Shown here: piece after piece, positions 23,886-36,183 of the stretch
Position numbering within the stretch: the stretch's first letter is position 1
How the letters are laid out: each line of letters starts with the position of its first letter
Assembly (NCBI RefSeq): GCF_020906515.1
Contig: NC_085851.1
Coordinates: forward strand, 620,001-684,000
Length of the DNA stretch: 64,000 bases
Direction of reading: 5' to 3'
Source of the DNA: Vanrija pseudolonga
Taxonomy: Eukaryota; Basidiomycota; Tremellomycetes; Trichosporonales; Trichosporonaceae
The notes under the pieces: model-generated
Told to the model about the DNA's origin: nothing
The model's database searches: none
The model's input: only the letters and a program-made list of their open reading frames with translations
Program-made: the position numbers and the translations under genes

Positions 23886-24725
23886 CTAGACGGAACCGTG
23901 TGTCTTGACGAGGATCCACTCGTTCTCGCGGTCCCCAAAGGGGTTGGAGTACTCGATCGTACGGCAATGTTTCATCCCGAGTCTCTCGTAGAAGGGCAGC
24001 TAGCCGTGGCCGTTAGCGCGTGTCAAATCTTGTTGGCCCAGACCTGCTCACCCGAGGCTTGTACGTCGTGTACACCCATACACCGTGACCGTGTGCAGCG
24101 GCAACCTCGAATGCCAGGCTGACAAGTTTGGACCCGAGCCCGCGTCCGGCCGCGCGCGGATGCGTGCCTATCAAGGCAATGTTCCAGCACCCGCCCCTGA
24201 CAGCCGTCCACTCGTCCCCCTCGGCGCCCCAGGTGACCGTCTCCGGCTGTGGCTCTCGGGCCGTGTTGCCGAGTGTAGCAACAAACGCTGCATAGTCGTC
24301 CTTTGCAGTTGGTCTGGCGTCAGCAAAGTGCTCGCTGTCGCTACTCACGCATCGGCGACCGATAATCCCGGGGGCACAATGGCAAGAACGCTGGCAAGCT
24401 GTCCCTCCACATCGATGCCCCACACTTGCCCCAACGCGCCGACGCCGCGAAGGTAGTACTTGACCAGCGCGACGGCGCGCGTGTCATCACCGTCCGGGTA
24501 GAAGCCTGTCCAAGTAGGCACTGCATGTCAGTTGACTTGACGATGAGAGCACACAAGGTGGAGGAAATCCACTCACTCCCGGCAAACCCGGCGACCATCA
24601 CCTCCACCGCCTCATTAAAGTCCTCAGCTGCCCAGTCAACATTGATCCGTTGTGGTGCGCGGCGATCACTCACCCTTCCCCATATCGAGCTGCCGCGCAG
24701 CCTCTGTACCTTTATCAAGCGTCAT
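23886..24725 (-). CDS. GNAT-family N-acetyltransferase
   Basis: This is an acetyl-CoA-dependent acetyltransferase of the GNAT fold with unknown substrate. The start at 24725 reads MTLDKGTEAARQLDMGK and is the only ATG after an upstream in-frame stop. The middle has NVDWAAEDFNEAVEVMVAGF. The acetyl-CoA motif A is NIALIGTHPRAAGRGLGSK, followed by LVSLAFEVAAAHGHGVWVYT. After an intron the last exon gives LPFYERLGMKHCRTIEYS, the usual GNAT motif B region, and ends ILVKTHGSV. About four short introns. It is divergent from the aminotransferase gene. Confidence 0.82.
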
Positions 24726-25306
24726 GATCTCTTCCTCTGTCCGTATGGGGCCTGGAATCAACGCCGAATCCCCGACTATATCACTCGACGCCTCCGTTCA
24801 ACTTGCGCTCCCTATCGATCCGCCAGTCTTCCACTTTTATCCCGCCACACTTCCGACCTAATCTACGTCGACCATTGTCGCCTTGGGGCCTATGTATATC
24901 TCTGAACCGAACTTTGCCTACCGAGTATATCGGCCACTTGGCCTGCGGCGGAGCCAACTTTTCGACGGACTGACCCCGCCCAAGCGTGCAGCTTACCAAC
25001 ATGCAGCCGATGGTAGCTGGCTGCCGAGGCCAAGAGTTTTGTATTTGACCTTTATCTGGCCGATTTGACCTTTTTAATGAGCAGCAAGGGCGGCTAACGA
25101 ACATTGATTTGACCAAGCAATGCTGTAGCCGGCGGCTGGACGGCTTGCCGACCACGACGCATGAAGCCGACTGATCATCTAAGCAACGCTTTACCGCCTG
25201 TGCATGTAACTCTTACCGCCTGCATGAGATGATAAAGAGCGATGGCGAGCAATGACGAGGACCTGGTCTCATCACGCAAAAGCTCATCCAGCAACACTCA
25301 TCCAGT
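24726..25306. other. Divergent intergenic region
   Basis: These 581 bp separate the GNAT gene (minus) and the aminotransferase (plus). AT-richer stretches occur near 24900 and 25050-25085. No gene or repeat is seen. Confidence 0.35.
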
Positions 25307-26849
25307 ATGACCATCGCCCAGACTGCCGTGCGCGCCCTCGCCGCCCCCACGACCGCCACTGCCGGACTTCAGCAGATCGCCCAGCAGCACATCACCAAGG
25401 GCCTCGGCCGTCTTCGTAACCACGTCTTTGCCAAGGGCAAGGGCCTGCGCGTGACCACGACCGATGGCCGCGAGCTCCTCGACTTCACTGCCGGCATCGG
25501 CGTCACCTCGCTCGGCCATGCGCACCCCGACGTCACGGCCGCCATCGTCGAGCAGGCCTCCTCCATCATCCACGTCCAGTGCGCCATCGCCCTCTCGGCC
25601 CCCTATGTCCAGCTCGTCGAGTCGCTCCTGGCCATGATGCCCCACCCGAGCCTTGACAGCTTCTTCTTCTGGAACTCGGGCTCCGAGGCCATCGAGGCCG
25701 CCATCAAGGTCGCCCGCTACCACACCAAGCGCAACAACATTGTCGTCATGCAGGGCGGCTACCACGGCCGCACGGCCGGTGCCGCTGGCCTGACCCGCAG
25801 CAAGACCAACTTCTTTGCTGGCACCGGCCCGCTCATGCCGTGCGTGTACACCACGCCATTCCCGTACTGGCACGCGATGGGCCTCGACAAGAACACCCCC
25901 GAGGAGGTGCTCGTCGAGCAGGCCATCACCCAGCTCGACAACCTTCTCCTCCAGCAGACCGCGCCAGAGGACACTGCTGCCATCTTCCTCGAGCCAGTCA
26001 TCGGCGAGGGGTGAGTGTACGTATAGAACAAGGCTGACCCCCAGTGGCTACATCCAGGCGCCGACCAAGTTTGTTGAGCACCTCCGCAAGGTGTGCGACA
26101 AGCACGGCATCCTCCTTGTTGCCGACGAGATCCAGACCGGCTTCTGGCGCACGGGCAAGGCCTTTGCGATTGAGCACACTGGCGTCACGCCCGACCTCAT
26201 GGTCTTCGCCAAGGGCTTTGCCAACGGTATGCCCATCAGCGGTATCGTCAGCCGCAAGGATGTGCTGGACGGAATGCCGGCAGGATCGCTGGTTTGTGTG
26301 GCACTGGAAGCCCCTGGTCATAAACACGCTAACTCCAACCCCAGGGTGGCACCTACTCGGGCAACGTTGTCGCCTGTGCCGCCGCGCTCGCAACGACGCG
26401 CTTCATGCGCAGCCACGACCTCGGCTCGGCTGTGCTCGCGCGCGCTGAGCAGGTGCGCAAGGGCTTGGAGGAGATCAAGGCTTCCAAGGCAGGCTGGATC
26501 ATCGAGGACATTCGCGTGACTGGCGTACGTTGTTGTTCATTTCTGTCAAGCAGCCCCCACTCACACACTACAGCTCATGATCGCCCTCGAGTTCAAGGAC
26601 CCTCGCTCGCGCCTCACCAGCGGACACCACCTGCGCGCGGGCTACACCCTCCCGGCATACATCAACCGCCTGGTCCAGGACGCCGCACTCGACCGCGGAC
26701 TGCTCACCCTCACCACTAGCATCTACCCCGTTCTCCGCATGATCCCCTCTCTGTTGGTCTCCGAGGCCGAGGTCGACGAGATGCTCGCCATCCTTCGCGA
26801 GTCTGTCGCAGCGGTTACGAGCAGCATCGAGGAGGCGGGCAAGGCGTGA
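25307..26849 (+). CDS. Class III PLP aminotransferase, 4-aminobutyrate aminotransferase-like
   Basis: This is a pyridoxal-phosphate enzyme of the GABA/ornithine/acetylornithine aminotransferase class; GABA or another omega-amino substrate is likely. It starts MTIAQTAVRALAAP. It has the dimer and substrate region FTAGIGVTSLGHAHPDVTAA and FFFWNSGSEAIEAAIKVAR, with cofactor-ring residues in MQGGYHGRT. LLVADEIQTGFWRTG carries the PLP-binding Asp, and VFAKGFANGMPISG the Schiff-base Lys. Three introns fall near 26010-26043, 26291-26343 and 26526-26574. The N-terminal stretch is basic and Ala-rich and could target mitochondria (inference). Confidence 0.88.
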
Positions 26850-27240
26850 TCGTGTACAGTCTCTACAGATATGCATTTCATTAATCTTGGAGGTCGCCAT
26901 AGGCAAACCAACAGAAGGACAGGATACACGTGTGTGCGCAAGACGTTGAAGCCCGCTCATGGCTGCGGGATTGTTGGGATGTAAGAGCCGGACCGCCTCG
27001 GCGATTATGGGCAGTCCCTTGTGAAGTTTGAACAACCCCACAGTTGAAGAGTAAAGTCTGAGCAGGCAACAGCGTGCGTTCGAGCCCGCGAGGGGAGGCT
27101 CGTCTGTCTAAGCGCGGCAGTGCATGTCGCCAGATACACAGAAAACACACACACACACGACACACACACTCACCATCCCCAGAGGCATCGGGAATCCCGG
27201 CCGCCCGAGAGCGATCAGCGCCAGCGGTGAACATCGAAAT
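26850..27240. other. Intergenic region with a CA-rich microsatellite
   Basis: These 391 bp hold the aminotransferase 3' end and a (CA)n-like tract around 27142-27171. No gene is seen before the tRNA. Confidence 0.4.
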
Positions 27241-27325
27241 GGAGACATAGCTCAGCTGGGAGAGCGAGCGACTGAAGTTCAGTTATCATATCGCTAGGTC
27301 GGGTGTTCGATCCACCCTGGCTCCA
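27241..27325 (+). tRNA. tRNA-Phe (GAA) with a 12-nt intron
   Basis: The cloverleaf reads cleanly. The D-arm is GCTC/GAGC, and the anticodon stem AGCGA/TCGCT encloses CTGAAG. A 12-nt intron starting TTCAG follows position 37 and is complementary to the anticodon CTGAA. The T-arm is GGGTG-TTCGATC-CACCC. The acceptor is GGAGACA/TGGCTCC with discriminator A; it has one A-G mismatch at the fifth pair. Confidence 0.85.
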
Positions 27326-27440
27326 TACATGCGTCTTCGCCGGTGTGTCGGCCCTGTTGTACAGCCTCTCTCTCGAGGGAGTAGGGCAGGGTGTGTCCCT
27401 GGCGGAGAAGCCGAGTGCGAGGACACATCGTCCTCCTCCA

Positions 27441-27532
27441 GGCCGCTTAGCTCAGCTGGTTAGAGCATTGTACTAATAACTCGATGGTTATCAGTAATGC
27501 AAAGGTCGGCAGTTCGATCCTGTCAGTGGTCA
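27441..27532 (+). tRNA. tRNA-Ile (AAU) with an 18-nt intron
   Basis: Acceptor GGCCGCT/AGTGGTC (two G-U pairs), D-arm GCTC/GAGC, anticodon stem TTGTA/TGCAA with loop CTAATA. An 18-nt intron sits after position 37, and its GTTAT can pair with the anticodon region. The T-arm is GGCAG-TTCGATC-CTGTC and the discriminator is A. It lies 115 bp after tRNA-Phe on the same strand. Confidence 0.88.
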
Positions 27533-28608
27533 AGCACTTGCTTTTTGGGGCATGCATGCGTAGAGGACGAAAGGGAGTTGGAAGGCAGCAAGAGAGCAGT
27601 GGCCGTTGTGGTGAGCGGAAGAGCGGTCGGGTGCTTTTCTGTTTTACTCGCGTTCTCCGAGTGGACGCCTCTGGGTCATCGCGCGGGTCGGAGCCCAAAC
27701 TCGAGAGGCGGAGGAGGCAGAGGGAAGCAGAGTAGGTGGCTGTCGGGTGGCCCCCGCGTGGCTCTCGTACTCGTACTCTCTCTGCGTCTCGTGCTTCTTG
27801 TTGTCCATCGGCCGGCCCAGAACGAGCCTGCACGGACAGTGACCACGCCTGGACAACGGCCTGAGAACGAACATTCGACGCCTGCCGCCTGCCTATCTGC
27901 CTGATTCTCCAAATCAAGGGGTCTCCGCGGCCTCCTCCCACCCACCCACCTCGCAGCGAGAGTGCCAAGCCTGCCGGCCCAAGGCAACCACCTCCAAGAA
28001 AATCCCGCCTGGCACAAAAGCCAAGCAAAGATGCTCAACAGTTTAACCTGAGCTGGTGCGGACCTTACCCCGAACGACGAACGGCAGGGCAGGTTTTCAC
28101 CACAGGCTCTCTCGGCTTCCCCGCTCTTGCCCCTCTCTGCGTCCCTTGCACCCACTTTTGGGCTCCCCTCCCCTCCCTCCCCTTACAGCAGCGAGAGAGC
28201 GAGTGCGTCGGCCGGCCAGAGTGCAGAGTGACAGACCGGCATTGCAATTGAACGCCAGACGCCGCGATCACTGCACACAACCAGTCAGCCAGACCAGGCA
28301 AAGCAGCGGCCAACTTTGCACGACTCCCTGAAGCTCCCCGAAGCCTCTCTCCGTTGGGAACTGCATGTCTGCAGGATCCTGCACCCATACCCACGCGACA
28401 CGCGATATGGAGTCATGGAATGTGGGGACATGTCGTACCTGCACGTGATATGCAAAGCTTGCCTCCTGAGCCGACAGCCAAGAGCAAGACGAGTGAGTCG
28501 CTGGTAACCCTCCTGTAGCCGTGTAGCAGCGCTTCTCTCGCCATTCTACGTCTCCGAGTACTCGACGTTGCTCATCTTCCCTTCGCTACCCAGACATATC
28601 CGGCCGCC
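27533..28608. other. Long region upstream of the Myb gene
   Basis: This is about 1.1 kb without a supported gene. The first bases after each tRNA should be Pol III terminator regions (a TTTTT-like run lies at 27541-27546). The rest is likely promoter or 5' UTR of the Myb factor. Confidence 0.35.
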
Positions 28609-30754
28609 ATGGCAGACTCGAGGGTGAGCCTCCCAAGGCGGCCATACCCTGGGCCGTTACAGCCTCCGCCCGGCCAGCCCCCACCGGCGGCAGTAACCGC
28701 CGCCGCCGCCGCTGGTCCCCCAAACCCACTATCATTCATCTTTGACAACCAACAACCCCTTCACCACCGCTCGGCGGCCTCGACGCTTTCCTCCGTCTCG
28801 CCTGCTGGCCCGTCCTCCGCCTCCGCCTCCGCGTCAGGCGGCTCCAGCGGCTCGGCTTCTGTCCTCTCGGCTTCTACCAACGCAACGACAATATCCACGG
28901 CTTCATACCCGGAAAGCATGTCGTCCTCCTCGGCAGCGGCGCTCACCGCCCCCGGTACCGGGGCCCGCCGCCGACGCCGATGGACACAGGAGGAAGACGA
29001 CGCCCTCATCAACGCCGTCGGCAAGTATGGCTGTGCCCGAGGACCTGGGTCGCAGTGGTCCAAGATCTCGGAGGGCCTCCCAGGCCGGACAAACAAGGTG
29101 GGTTTGGAGCTCATCGGCGCTAGGGGGCGAAAACCAGGCGGCGGGCCGTCGTCGTCGGTCCGATATCCCGGCGGTACTCCACCTAATCGTCTCCATTCCG
29201 CACCATTATCTGACATGCAATTAGGACTGCCGAAAGCGTTGGTTCCACTCGCTTGACCCCGCGGTGCGCAAGGGCAAGTGGTCGGCAGAAGAAGACGACT
29301 CACTGCGCCGCCTGTACGCCGAGATGGGACCACAATGGAAAGAAATAGGTCAGTGCTCCATCTCTCATCCGTCCATGTCCCCCGTCGCCACCGTCTCGCC
29401 TCATGCGAGTATCCAAAGCGGCAGGGCGGCTCCGGGGCGCCTGATCGTCGAGTCACTACTGCATTGGAGCCGCGCGTGCGGGCTTGTCCCACCCACCAAG
29501 CCAAGCCAATCGAGTGGCGAATTTCGTCCTTGTCGGACGTGGCCGGCGGTGTTGGTGGGTGCCAAGGATGCAGGCAGCCGCGGCTCATGGGTTATCAAAC
29601 TACAACTACGTATCGGCTGCTGACATGATACAGCACTACGGATCCCAGGACGCAAGGATGACCAGGTCTCCAAGAGATGGCGCGACGTCCTCGCGCCAGA
29701 GTTGACTGCCAAAAAGCCATGGTCCGCCGAAGAGGACCGGCTCCTGCTCGAGCTCCTCGAGCAGCTTGGGCCGCGGTGGACGGCCATCGCCGACAAGCTC
29801 CCCGGGCGGAGTCCCATCGCCTGTCGCAACCGCAGCCGCAAGTACCGCTCCGTCAAGAACGACGGCGACAGTGGCCGGCAGGACGGCGAGTACATCAAGG
29901 TTGAGGATCCAGATCCGTACCCGCCTAGCCACTACGTGCCTTCCAATTACGCGGCGTCCAACCCCGACCCGCTAGCAGGCCCGGCGAGCACGTCGACACA
30001 CGCCGACTCGGTGCGCTCAGCCACAGAGGGCCCGGGTTCAGTCCACGAGTTCGAGTTTGACTTTGGCGTCGGCGGCGTCCAGGCCACTCCGCAGCCAGGA
30101 CCGACGCAGCACCCTCCCCCGCCGCCACCGTACGGCGCAAACGACCAGGAGGAATGGCGCCTCCCCAACCTCGGCCTCGAGGGCGGCATGCCGGGCCTTG
30201 CGTTTGACTTTGGGGACGCGAACCGGACGGGCCACACGCCTCTCCCGCCGCCGGGCTCTACGCCAGGCAACGCCGCCGACGATTCGATGGGCGAGGCAAG
30301 CAGCCTCCTGCGCAGCTTCGCCCAGGCGCAGCATCAACTTCACAATGTTCCTCCCCCGCCGTCACTGCATACGCATGCGCCCGCTCCTGCGGCAGAGAGC
30401 AGGCTGCTGGAAGGATGGCTCGCGAGCGTCGGCGGCACCGAGCGAGCTGCAGCTGCCGCTGCTGCTGCTGCTCCCAACTCTCTCATCCTCTCTCCGGATA
30501 CTCCTGGACCTAGGGGCCTGGGCGCATTGTACTCTGACAGCCCGCGTCCGGCCAACCAGAACCCGCCTCCGCCAGCAAGTGACACTGGAAGCGTTGCAGG
30601 TGCTACGCCAGTGTCGAACTTGTGGTCGCTTCTGCTCGCGCTGGACAGGGGCGACCCAAGTGTCAACGTCAGCTCAGCATTCCTCAGGCAGTTGCTGCAC
30701 GACGGCGGTCCTGCGGCCAATGTGCCGTCGCCATCTGCGCTGCACAAGACGTGA
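28609..30754 (+). CDS. Three-repeat Myb (R1R2R3/Bas1-like) transcription factor
   Basis: This is a nuclear DNA-binding protein. The N-terminus is Pro/Ser/Ala-rich. Three SANT/Myb repeats follow in tandem. Repeat 1 is RRRWTQEEDDALINAVGKYG and ends GRTNK/DCRKRWFHSLDP across an intron. Repeat 2 is RKGKWSAEEDDSLRRLYAEMG and ends LRIPGRKDDQVSKRWRD across an intron. Repeat 3 is KPWSAEEDRLLLELLEQLG to RSPIACRNRSRKYRS. Introns are at about 29098-29225 and 29351-29632, longer than most here. The C-terminal 300 residues are Pro/Gly/Ser-rich and disordered, with poly-Ala near 30440-30475. The overall design resembles fungal Bas1-type or c-Myb-like factors; the exact orthologue is not certain. Confidence 0.82.
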
Positions 30755-31360
30755 GGTCATCAAGGGCGGTTCCACGCATGGGACGTCAATAGTAATGGCT
30801 CCAGGGCGTCATAATGGCCGTACAAGTGCCCGTCCCGCAGTTCCTCGGCTTTCCGCGACCACGAGAGCGTTGCATTCACACGCAGTTGTAAAGTAGTGTA
30901 CGGGGTATACAGGGCTACAATGTACTACAGCTGGTTAAGTTTAGCGTGATGTGCGAGGAATGCTCGGCACGGGATCGACAGACCGTGTTGGTGACGACTG
31001 CTTTGGTACGTACGCATGTTTGCCACAAGGGGCCACCGAGGCCAGACCCGCACACCCGCGGCCACTTGGACGGTAGTAGAAGGCAGAGTGGGGTCATCTG
31101 ACCACACGTGTGACGAATGGAGTGCGTTTGCAGACGGCTTTTCCGTGTGGCGAGGTGGTCGAGGGCGGGTCGCGTGACTGGTGCCAAGCACAATCGAATG
31201 CAGCAACAGGAGAGATAACCGAGGAGAGCGAGGAGAGACACCACGCCGCAGCGTCGACTCGATAGTGGGTAGCAATGTGCTGCGCCGTCACATCCATATG
31301 GGCAAATTACACTCGGGGCTACAATTCATCGCGTGCAATGTGGCGCGCATCTATATATCT
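30755..31360. other. Convergent intergenic region
   Basis: These 606 bp lie between the Myb stop and the dehydrogenase stop. No gene is supported; it should contain both terminators. Confidence 0.35.
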
Positions 31361-32478
31361 CTACGACGGCACGTACCCACGCTGATCCAGTGTCTCGCGG
31401 CCCTGTTTCGCCCAGCTGCGCAGCGTGTCGATCTCCGCGGCATCCCCCGACGGCCCATCGCCGGCGGCGCCGATCGCAGTGCCCGTCGCGCGCAGATCAG
31501 CCGCGACGCGCTCAAACACACGCGCCAGCCCCAGGTGGGCAGCAGCGGGCGAGTTGAGGTCGGACGGATCAAGCCCCAGCGAGCTCGTTACAAAGCTCGA
31601 AATCTCCTCCATCTCCCCGACCCACTGTGATGTGTGACGTGTATCAGCGACCGGTTCCCACACTAACCCCGCGATTAAGCTTATGGGGCCCGAGAACTCA
31701 CGCGGTACGCTTTTGGGATCATGTCGGGAAGCGACGTGCTCAGCTTCCATACCTGGTCGGGCTTGGTGTCTGCCAGCTGCTCGAGCAGCGCCGTGGCTGT
31801 GTCTGGCGAGTGGGCGTGCGCAGCTGCATGGTTAGGTCAGCCAAGTCAAGTCTAGCCGCCTGCGGCCCACGCACCGAGCACCAACAAGGCCGCGAGGCCC
31901 GTCGCGCCCTTCTGCGTACCGCCATGGCACATCTTGAGGGCGCTCGCGCCACCCGCACCCCCGCTCTTGAGCACGCGGACTGTCCAGCCCTGCCCCAGCG
32001 CCTCGGCGACATGGGCCAGCTGGTCCGCCCACTCAGGCGCAGAGGAGAGGTACACGCGCGGGTCGTACCCCTCTTTCGGGGGCAGGCCGATCACGCTCCC
32101 GTCAACCAAGGGGACGTCGGGGCCAAGAATGGCGGCGATTTCGCCCATCGTCGCGGGCGAGACGGCGTTCAGCTCGACGTAGATCGGCTTCCGGGTCTGC
32201 GACTTGAGCAGGGCCGCGACATCGCGCGCGAGCTCCAGCGCCGAAGACGGGGGCAGGATGGACACGAGGATGTCGGCGGACGCTACGACGTCCGCGAGCG
32301 GTAGGTTTTCCAGGCCAGCAGCGGCTGCACGCTCCAGCGTTGCGCTCGAGCGACCGCTCACGGCAGTGAGCAGCCTGATGGCCGGCGCGCGCGCGTGCAG
32401 CGTCCGCGCGAGGCCCGAGCCCATGGCGCCGGGGAAGAGGATGCCGATTGTCGGCGCGGGTGCGGGCGTGTTCGTCAT
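31361..32478 (-). CDS. 6-phosphogluconate dehydrogenase-like NAD-binding protein with DUF1932
   Basis: This is a cytosolic NAD(P)-dependent dehydrogenase-like protein. The N-terminal Rossmann motif is TIGILFPGAMGSGLARTL. It is followed by LADVVASADILVSILPPSSA and LNAVSPATMGEIAAIL. The segment VLKSGGAGGASALKMCHGG, with the expected catalytic-type Lys, starts the DUF1932-type helical domain. Two short introns lie near 31637-31700 and 31826-31858. The protein ends DQRGYVPS. The start MTNTPAPAPTIG at 32478 is preferred; an in-frame ATG at 32511 would add 11 residues. The substrate is unknown. The large double dehydrogenase at 3562-5414 belongs to the same superfamily. Confidence 0.82.
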
Positions 32479-33955
32479 TGTGTGAGCAGTGGGGGAGGGT
32501 GAGAAAAGCAAGCTCGCTCCCCATCCTCGCTATACATGTATTCCACGCCGAACTCTGCTCCGTGACTGCGACGCCGACGCTGGCGCCGACTCGTCCTCGC
32601 TATTGTCGGCTTGGGTGGTGGCGACTGATAACGACATCCGCCGGCGATCTCCGGCGGACCTCTCCTGGCGCGACTCCGTCTCTGCCATTTCGAGTCGGCG
32701 CCGAGTCTTCGCCGAGTCGCACTGTTTCGGCGTTGAGCACGATAGTCGAGGTAGTAGAGGTGATCTGTTGGTCTGAAAAGGAGGGGTGGCGATGAAACGG
32801 AGATACTTGACACACGCACTGGCCTGCCCCGCTGCGGTGGCGCCGTGGGGATCTCCGCCACGGACCTCGTCTGGGTTTGCCGCGGCTTGGGTCCGGGCGC
32901 TCGCTGGCCACCGTGGCTGAGGTATGCAGTTCGCTTGCTTGGGTTTCTTACAGCCGGAAACGAGGGTGCACCTCAAGTTGGAGTCAGTGATGGCGGTAAG
33001 AGCAACGACGACCTCTCACTCTCGCCTCAGCCGAGCGCCGTGGCCTCTTGTCGGGTAGCCATGCCCCTCTGCCCATCTATTTGCGTACAGTCCGTCATGA
33101 CACGCGCAGAAGTCACCGGTGCTCACCACCCAACTCTTCTCATCACCCGACTCCGACACGATCGGCCCGCCAGTGTTCCGCCCAGCGCCGCTGGCGCCAC
33201 ACGTGTCCACCGACGAACCGCACCCCGCAGCCCTTCGGCCACCGCATGCCCAGAGGAAATCCCGGTGTTAGGGGTATCAACTGCCCCAGCTTACGGGTAT
33301 CGATGGCAGACCTGCCGCCGAACCTGATTCATCAACCGCAGTTCCTGCTGCTGTTGATGTTGTTAGGTTAGCGGAAACCGGAATCGCGACCCCAGCGCAA
33401 CGCACACGGGCACTCGACCCTTGTAGGTATCAGTCAGTGGAATAGAACAAGCAGCCACGTGGTTCCGGTTCTGCCATTGCCCGCAACTTACCGACTGGAT
33501 TTCCGCGCAGAGGCCAGTGGCCCCACTGATATCTGTGCGCGCTGGAGCCTGGGGCCATCGAGGCGCCACTCCGGCCCCGAAGTGCCGCACGCGCCACCGC
33601 ACACATCGGTTAGTCTGCACTGGCCCCTTGTTGAGTGGGCATGTGTCTTCTTCACATGGGTGGGCGGGCTCGACGTCGCGCACTCTCCCCTCCCTCGGTC
33701 TCCTCGGTATCTCTGATTCCATGAAACGCGGCTCGTGCAGTTTGGTGTTTCCGAGAGAGAGAGAGGGAGAGAATAGCTGACCACCTGCGCGCTCAGACGG
33801 CCGCGCGAGATACTTCATATACGGCGGCGGCGCGGGGCTCAGCCTCCCTCCCCACTGGAGCACCGCGGCGGCTTACAGTACCCCCTACACACTACCGCGC
33901 CTCTTGCTTGCCTGTTACTACTGTGGCTACACACAAACCGACACACAGCGACACA
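32479..33955. other. Long divergent intergenic region
   Basis: This is about 1.5 kb between the DUF1932 dehydrogenase (minus) and an MFS permease (plus). I see no supported gene or repeat. The length suggests a regulated, shared control region (inference). Confidence 0.35.
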
Positions 33956-35560
33956 ATGGCCGACCGCAAGTCGCTCGACGACCTCGAGGGCAAGGCGCTC
34001 GACGTGACCATCGAGAACGCCACCCCGGAGCTGCCGTACATCGACCCAGTGAAGGAGCGCGCGCTGATCCGCAAGATCGACCTGCGCCTCTTCCCCATGA
34101 TCTGGGTGTGCTACCTCATGTCGTACATTGACCGCACGAACATCGGCAACGCCAAAGTCGGCGGCATGTCCCACGACCTCAAGATGACATCGAGCGACTA
34201 CTCGCTCGTCCTGTCCATCTTCTTCATCGGATACCTCCTCTTCGAGCCCCCGAGCAACATGCTGCTCTCGCACGCCAGGCCAAGTCTCTACATCCCGTCG
34301 ATCATGGTCATCTGGGTAGGTGCTGCGTGGCGCCCGGGCAAGGCAACGCTGATCATCGCAGGGCGCGATCTCCGTTGCGCCAGTAGGCATCCACACCACC
34401 GCCGGCATGGCCGTGTTCCGTCTCTTCCTCGGCCTCGTCGAGGCCGGCTTCTGGCCCGGCTGCATGCTCGTCATGTCATGCTGGTACAAGGTGGGCGCGG
34501 CGGCCCACCTCCCACTAACCAACAACAGTCCGATGAGATGTCCAAGCGCACGGCCTTCTTCTACTCGGCCTCCATGGTGGCCGGCGCATTCGGCGGCCTG
34601 CTCGCCGGCGCAATTATCACCGGAATGGAGGGCATGGGCGGCATCACTGGCTGGCGCTGGCTCTTCATCATCGAGGGCATCATGACTGTCACGGTGGCCC
34701 TTGCGGCGTTCACCGTCCTGCCTGGTACGCGTTGATTTGTGGTGCTTGGCTGACGTTAGACTTCCCTGCCACGACCAAGTGGATCTCGGGCGAGGAGCGC
34801 GACCTCGCCCTCAACCGCCTGCTTGTCGGCGGCGCGGGTGACGGTGCTGGCGAGGACCATGCCGGCCACTGGGCTTCGTTCAAGGCTGCGTGCAAGGACC
34901 CCAGGACTTGGGTAGGCTTATGATGCTCGTAACACCACTCACACAAAGGTCTTCTCCCTCACCTACACTTTCGTCCAGGGTGCGGGCACCATCTCGTACT
35001 TCATCCCGACGCTCATGACGGTGCAGGGGTGAGTTCAGCGCCGAGGATGGCGAGGCGAGCGTCTCCTCACTAACACACCACACAGGTACAAGGGCTCCAA
35101 GGCGCAGTACATGACTGTGCCGATCTACATTGTCTCCCTCGCCTTCTCGCTCACCGGCGGCTGGCTCGCCGACCGCACCAAGCAGAAGGCGTACGTGATC
35201 CTCGGCGCCGCGACGATGAGCACGCTCAGCTTCATCGTGTGTGGCTGGGCACCGGGCCACAAGCTCAAGTACGCGTTCCTGTGCTTTGGCTGCGCGGGTA
35301 TCTGGACGACGGTGCCCATCTTCCTCTCGTGGAGCGTGATCATGTTCGACGGGCGCGAGAAGCGCGGCATCTCGTTTGCGTTCGTCAACGGTATCGGCAA
35401 CCTCGCGTCCGTGTACGGCTCGTGGCTGTGGCCGTCTTGGAACGGCCCCAACTACCCCATTGGCTTCGGCGTCACCACCGCCCTGTGCTTCATGATCATC
35501 GTCATGGTGTCGTTCGCCAAGTGGCGGTATGGCGACACGGGCGTGGCCAAGACTTCGTAG
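33956..35560 (+). CDS. MFS permease, allantoate/anion:cation symporter (Dal5-like) family
   Basis: This is a plasma-membrane importer of the same family as the gene at 17227. It starts MADRKSLDDLEGKALDVTIE. The pre-TM1 motif ALIRKIDLRLFPMIWVCYLM is followed by SYIDRTNIGNAKVGG, the family signature. Other features are FFIGYLLFEPPSNMLL, FRLFLGLVEAGFWPGC, WYKSDEMSKRTAFFYSAS across an intron, GWRWLFIIEGIMTV, and LTGGWLADRTKQK in the second half. Five introns of 40-60 nt. It ends DTGVAKTS. Its neighbours are dehydrogenases, which fits uptake plus oxidation of an organic acid, but no substrate can be named. Confidence 0.88.
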
Positions 35561-35901
35561 TTGTTTTGTTTGTTGATGCATCCCGTCCCATCGCATTCGA
35601 GTGAGTGACGTAGACAAGGTTCATAGGAACTTGCTCTGGCGTAGTGCATGCACGGGGCTGCTGAGCCGACGCGCTGCCGTAACCCGCGTCGTCGCTCCAC
35701 TGTGACCGATTGTGCGTGCCTCACTAAACTACAGATCCCAGTCAGGCGACCCGGCGGCGAAAGTCACCCTTGCCGCTCCCGTGTGTGCTTTAAAGGATCT
35801 CGAACATCGCGTTTATACTCTTACTCTCACTCTCTCACTCCTGCCGTTTCGATCTGCAAACGCCACCACCACCACCACCACGACGCAGCGCCACCACCAC
35901 G
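35561..35901. other. Intergenic region
   Basis: These 341 bp include a TTTATAC tract near 35812 and a (CAC)n tract just before the next ATG (35863-35900). Confidence 0.35.
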
Positions 35902-36183
35902 ATGCCCTCCTCGTCCCAGCTCAAGATCTACGCCCTCTTCTACGCGCTCCAGCTCAAGGCGGGCCTGCTCAACCTCTACTTCTACGCGTCGTACCATGGC
36001 AACCTGACGCTGTTCGCCGCGCTCCTCATCCTCGACGGCGTCATGATCGACTATGGCATGTGGTGCACTGAGAAGTGGATCGCAGATGCTAGGGAGCAAG
36101 GCGCCGCCCCGGTGTCAGATACGACGACGCCACCCGCTGCGACGTCGCTCGTTGCGCCGCCTGAGAAGCAGAGCGCGGTGTGA
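35902..36183 (+). CDS. Small hydrophobic protein of unknown function (93 aa)
   Basis: This single-exon ORF reads MPSSSQLKIYALFYALQLKA, then GLLNLYFYASYHGNL, LTLFAALLILDGVMIDYGMW, and a polar tail rich in Thr, Ala and Pro. There are two likely membrane-associated segments (about residues 8-28 and 35-53). A TATA-like tract about 90 bp upstream and the hydrophobic pattern support a real gene. I recognise no family. The small size leaves some doubt. Confidence 0.55.
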   Translation: MPSSSQLKIYALFYALQLKAGLLNLYFYASYHGNLTLFAALLILDGVMIDYGMWCTEKWIADAREQGAAPVSDTTTPPAATSLVAPPEKQSAV

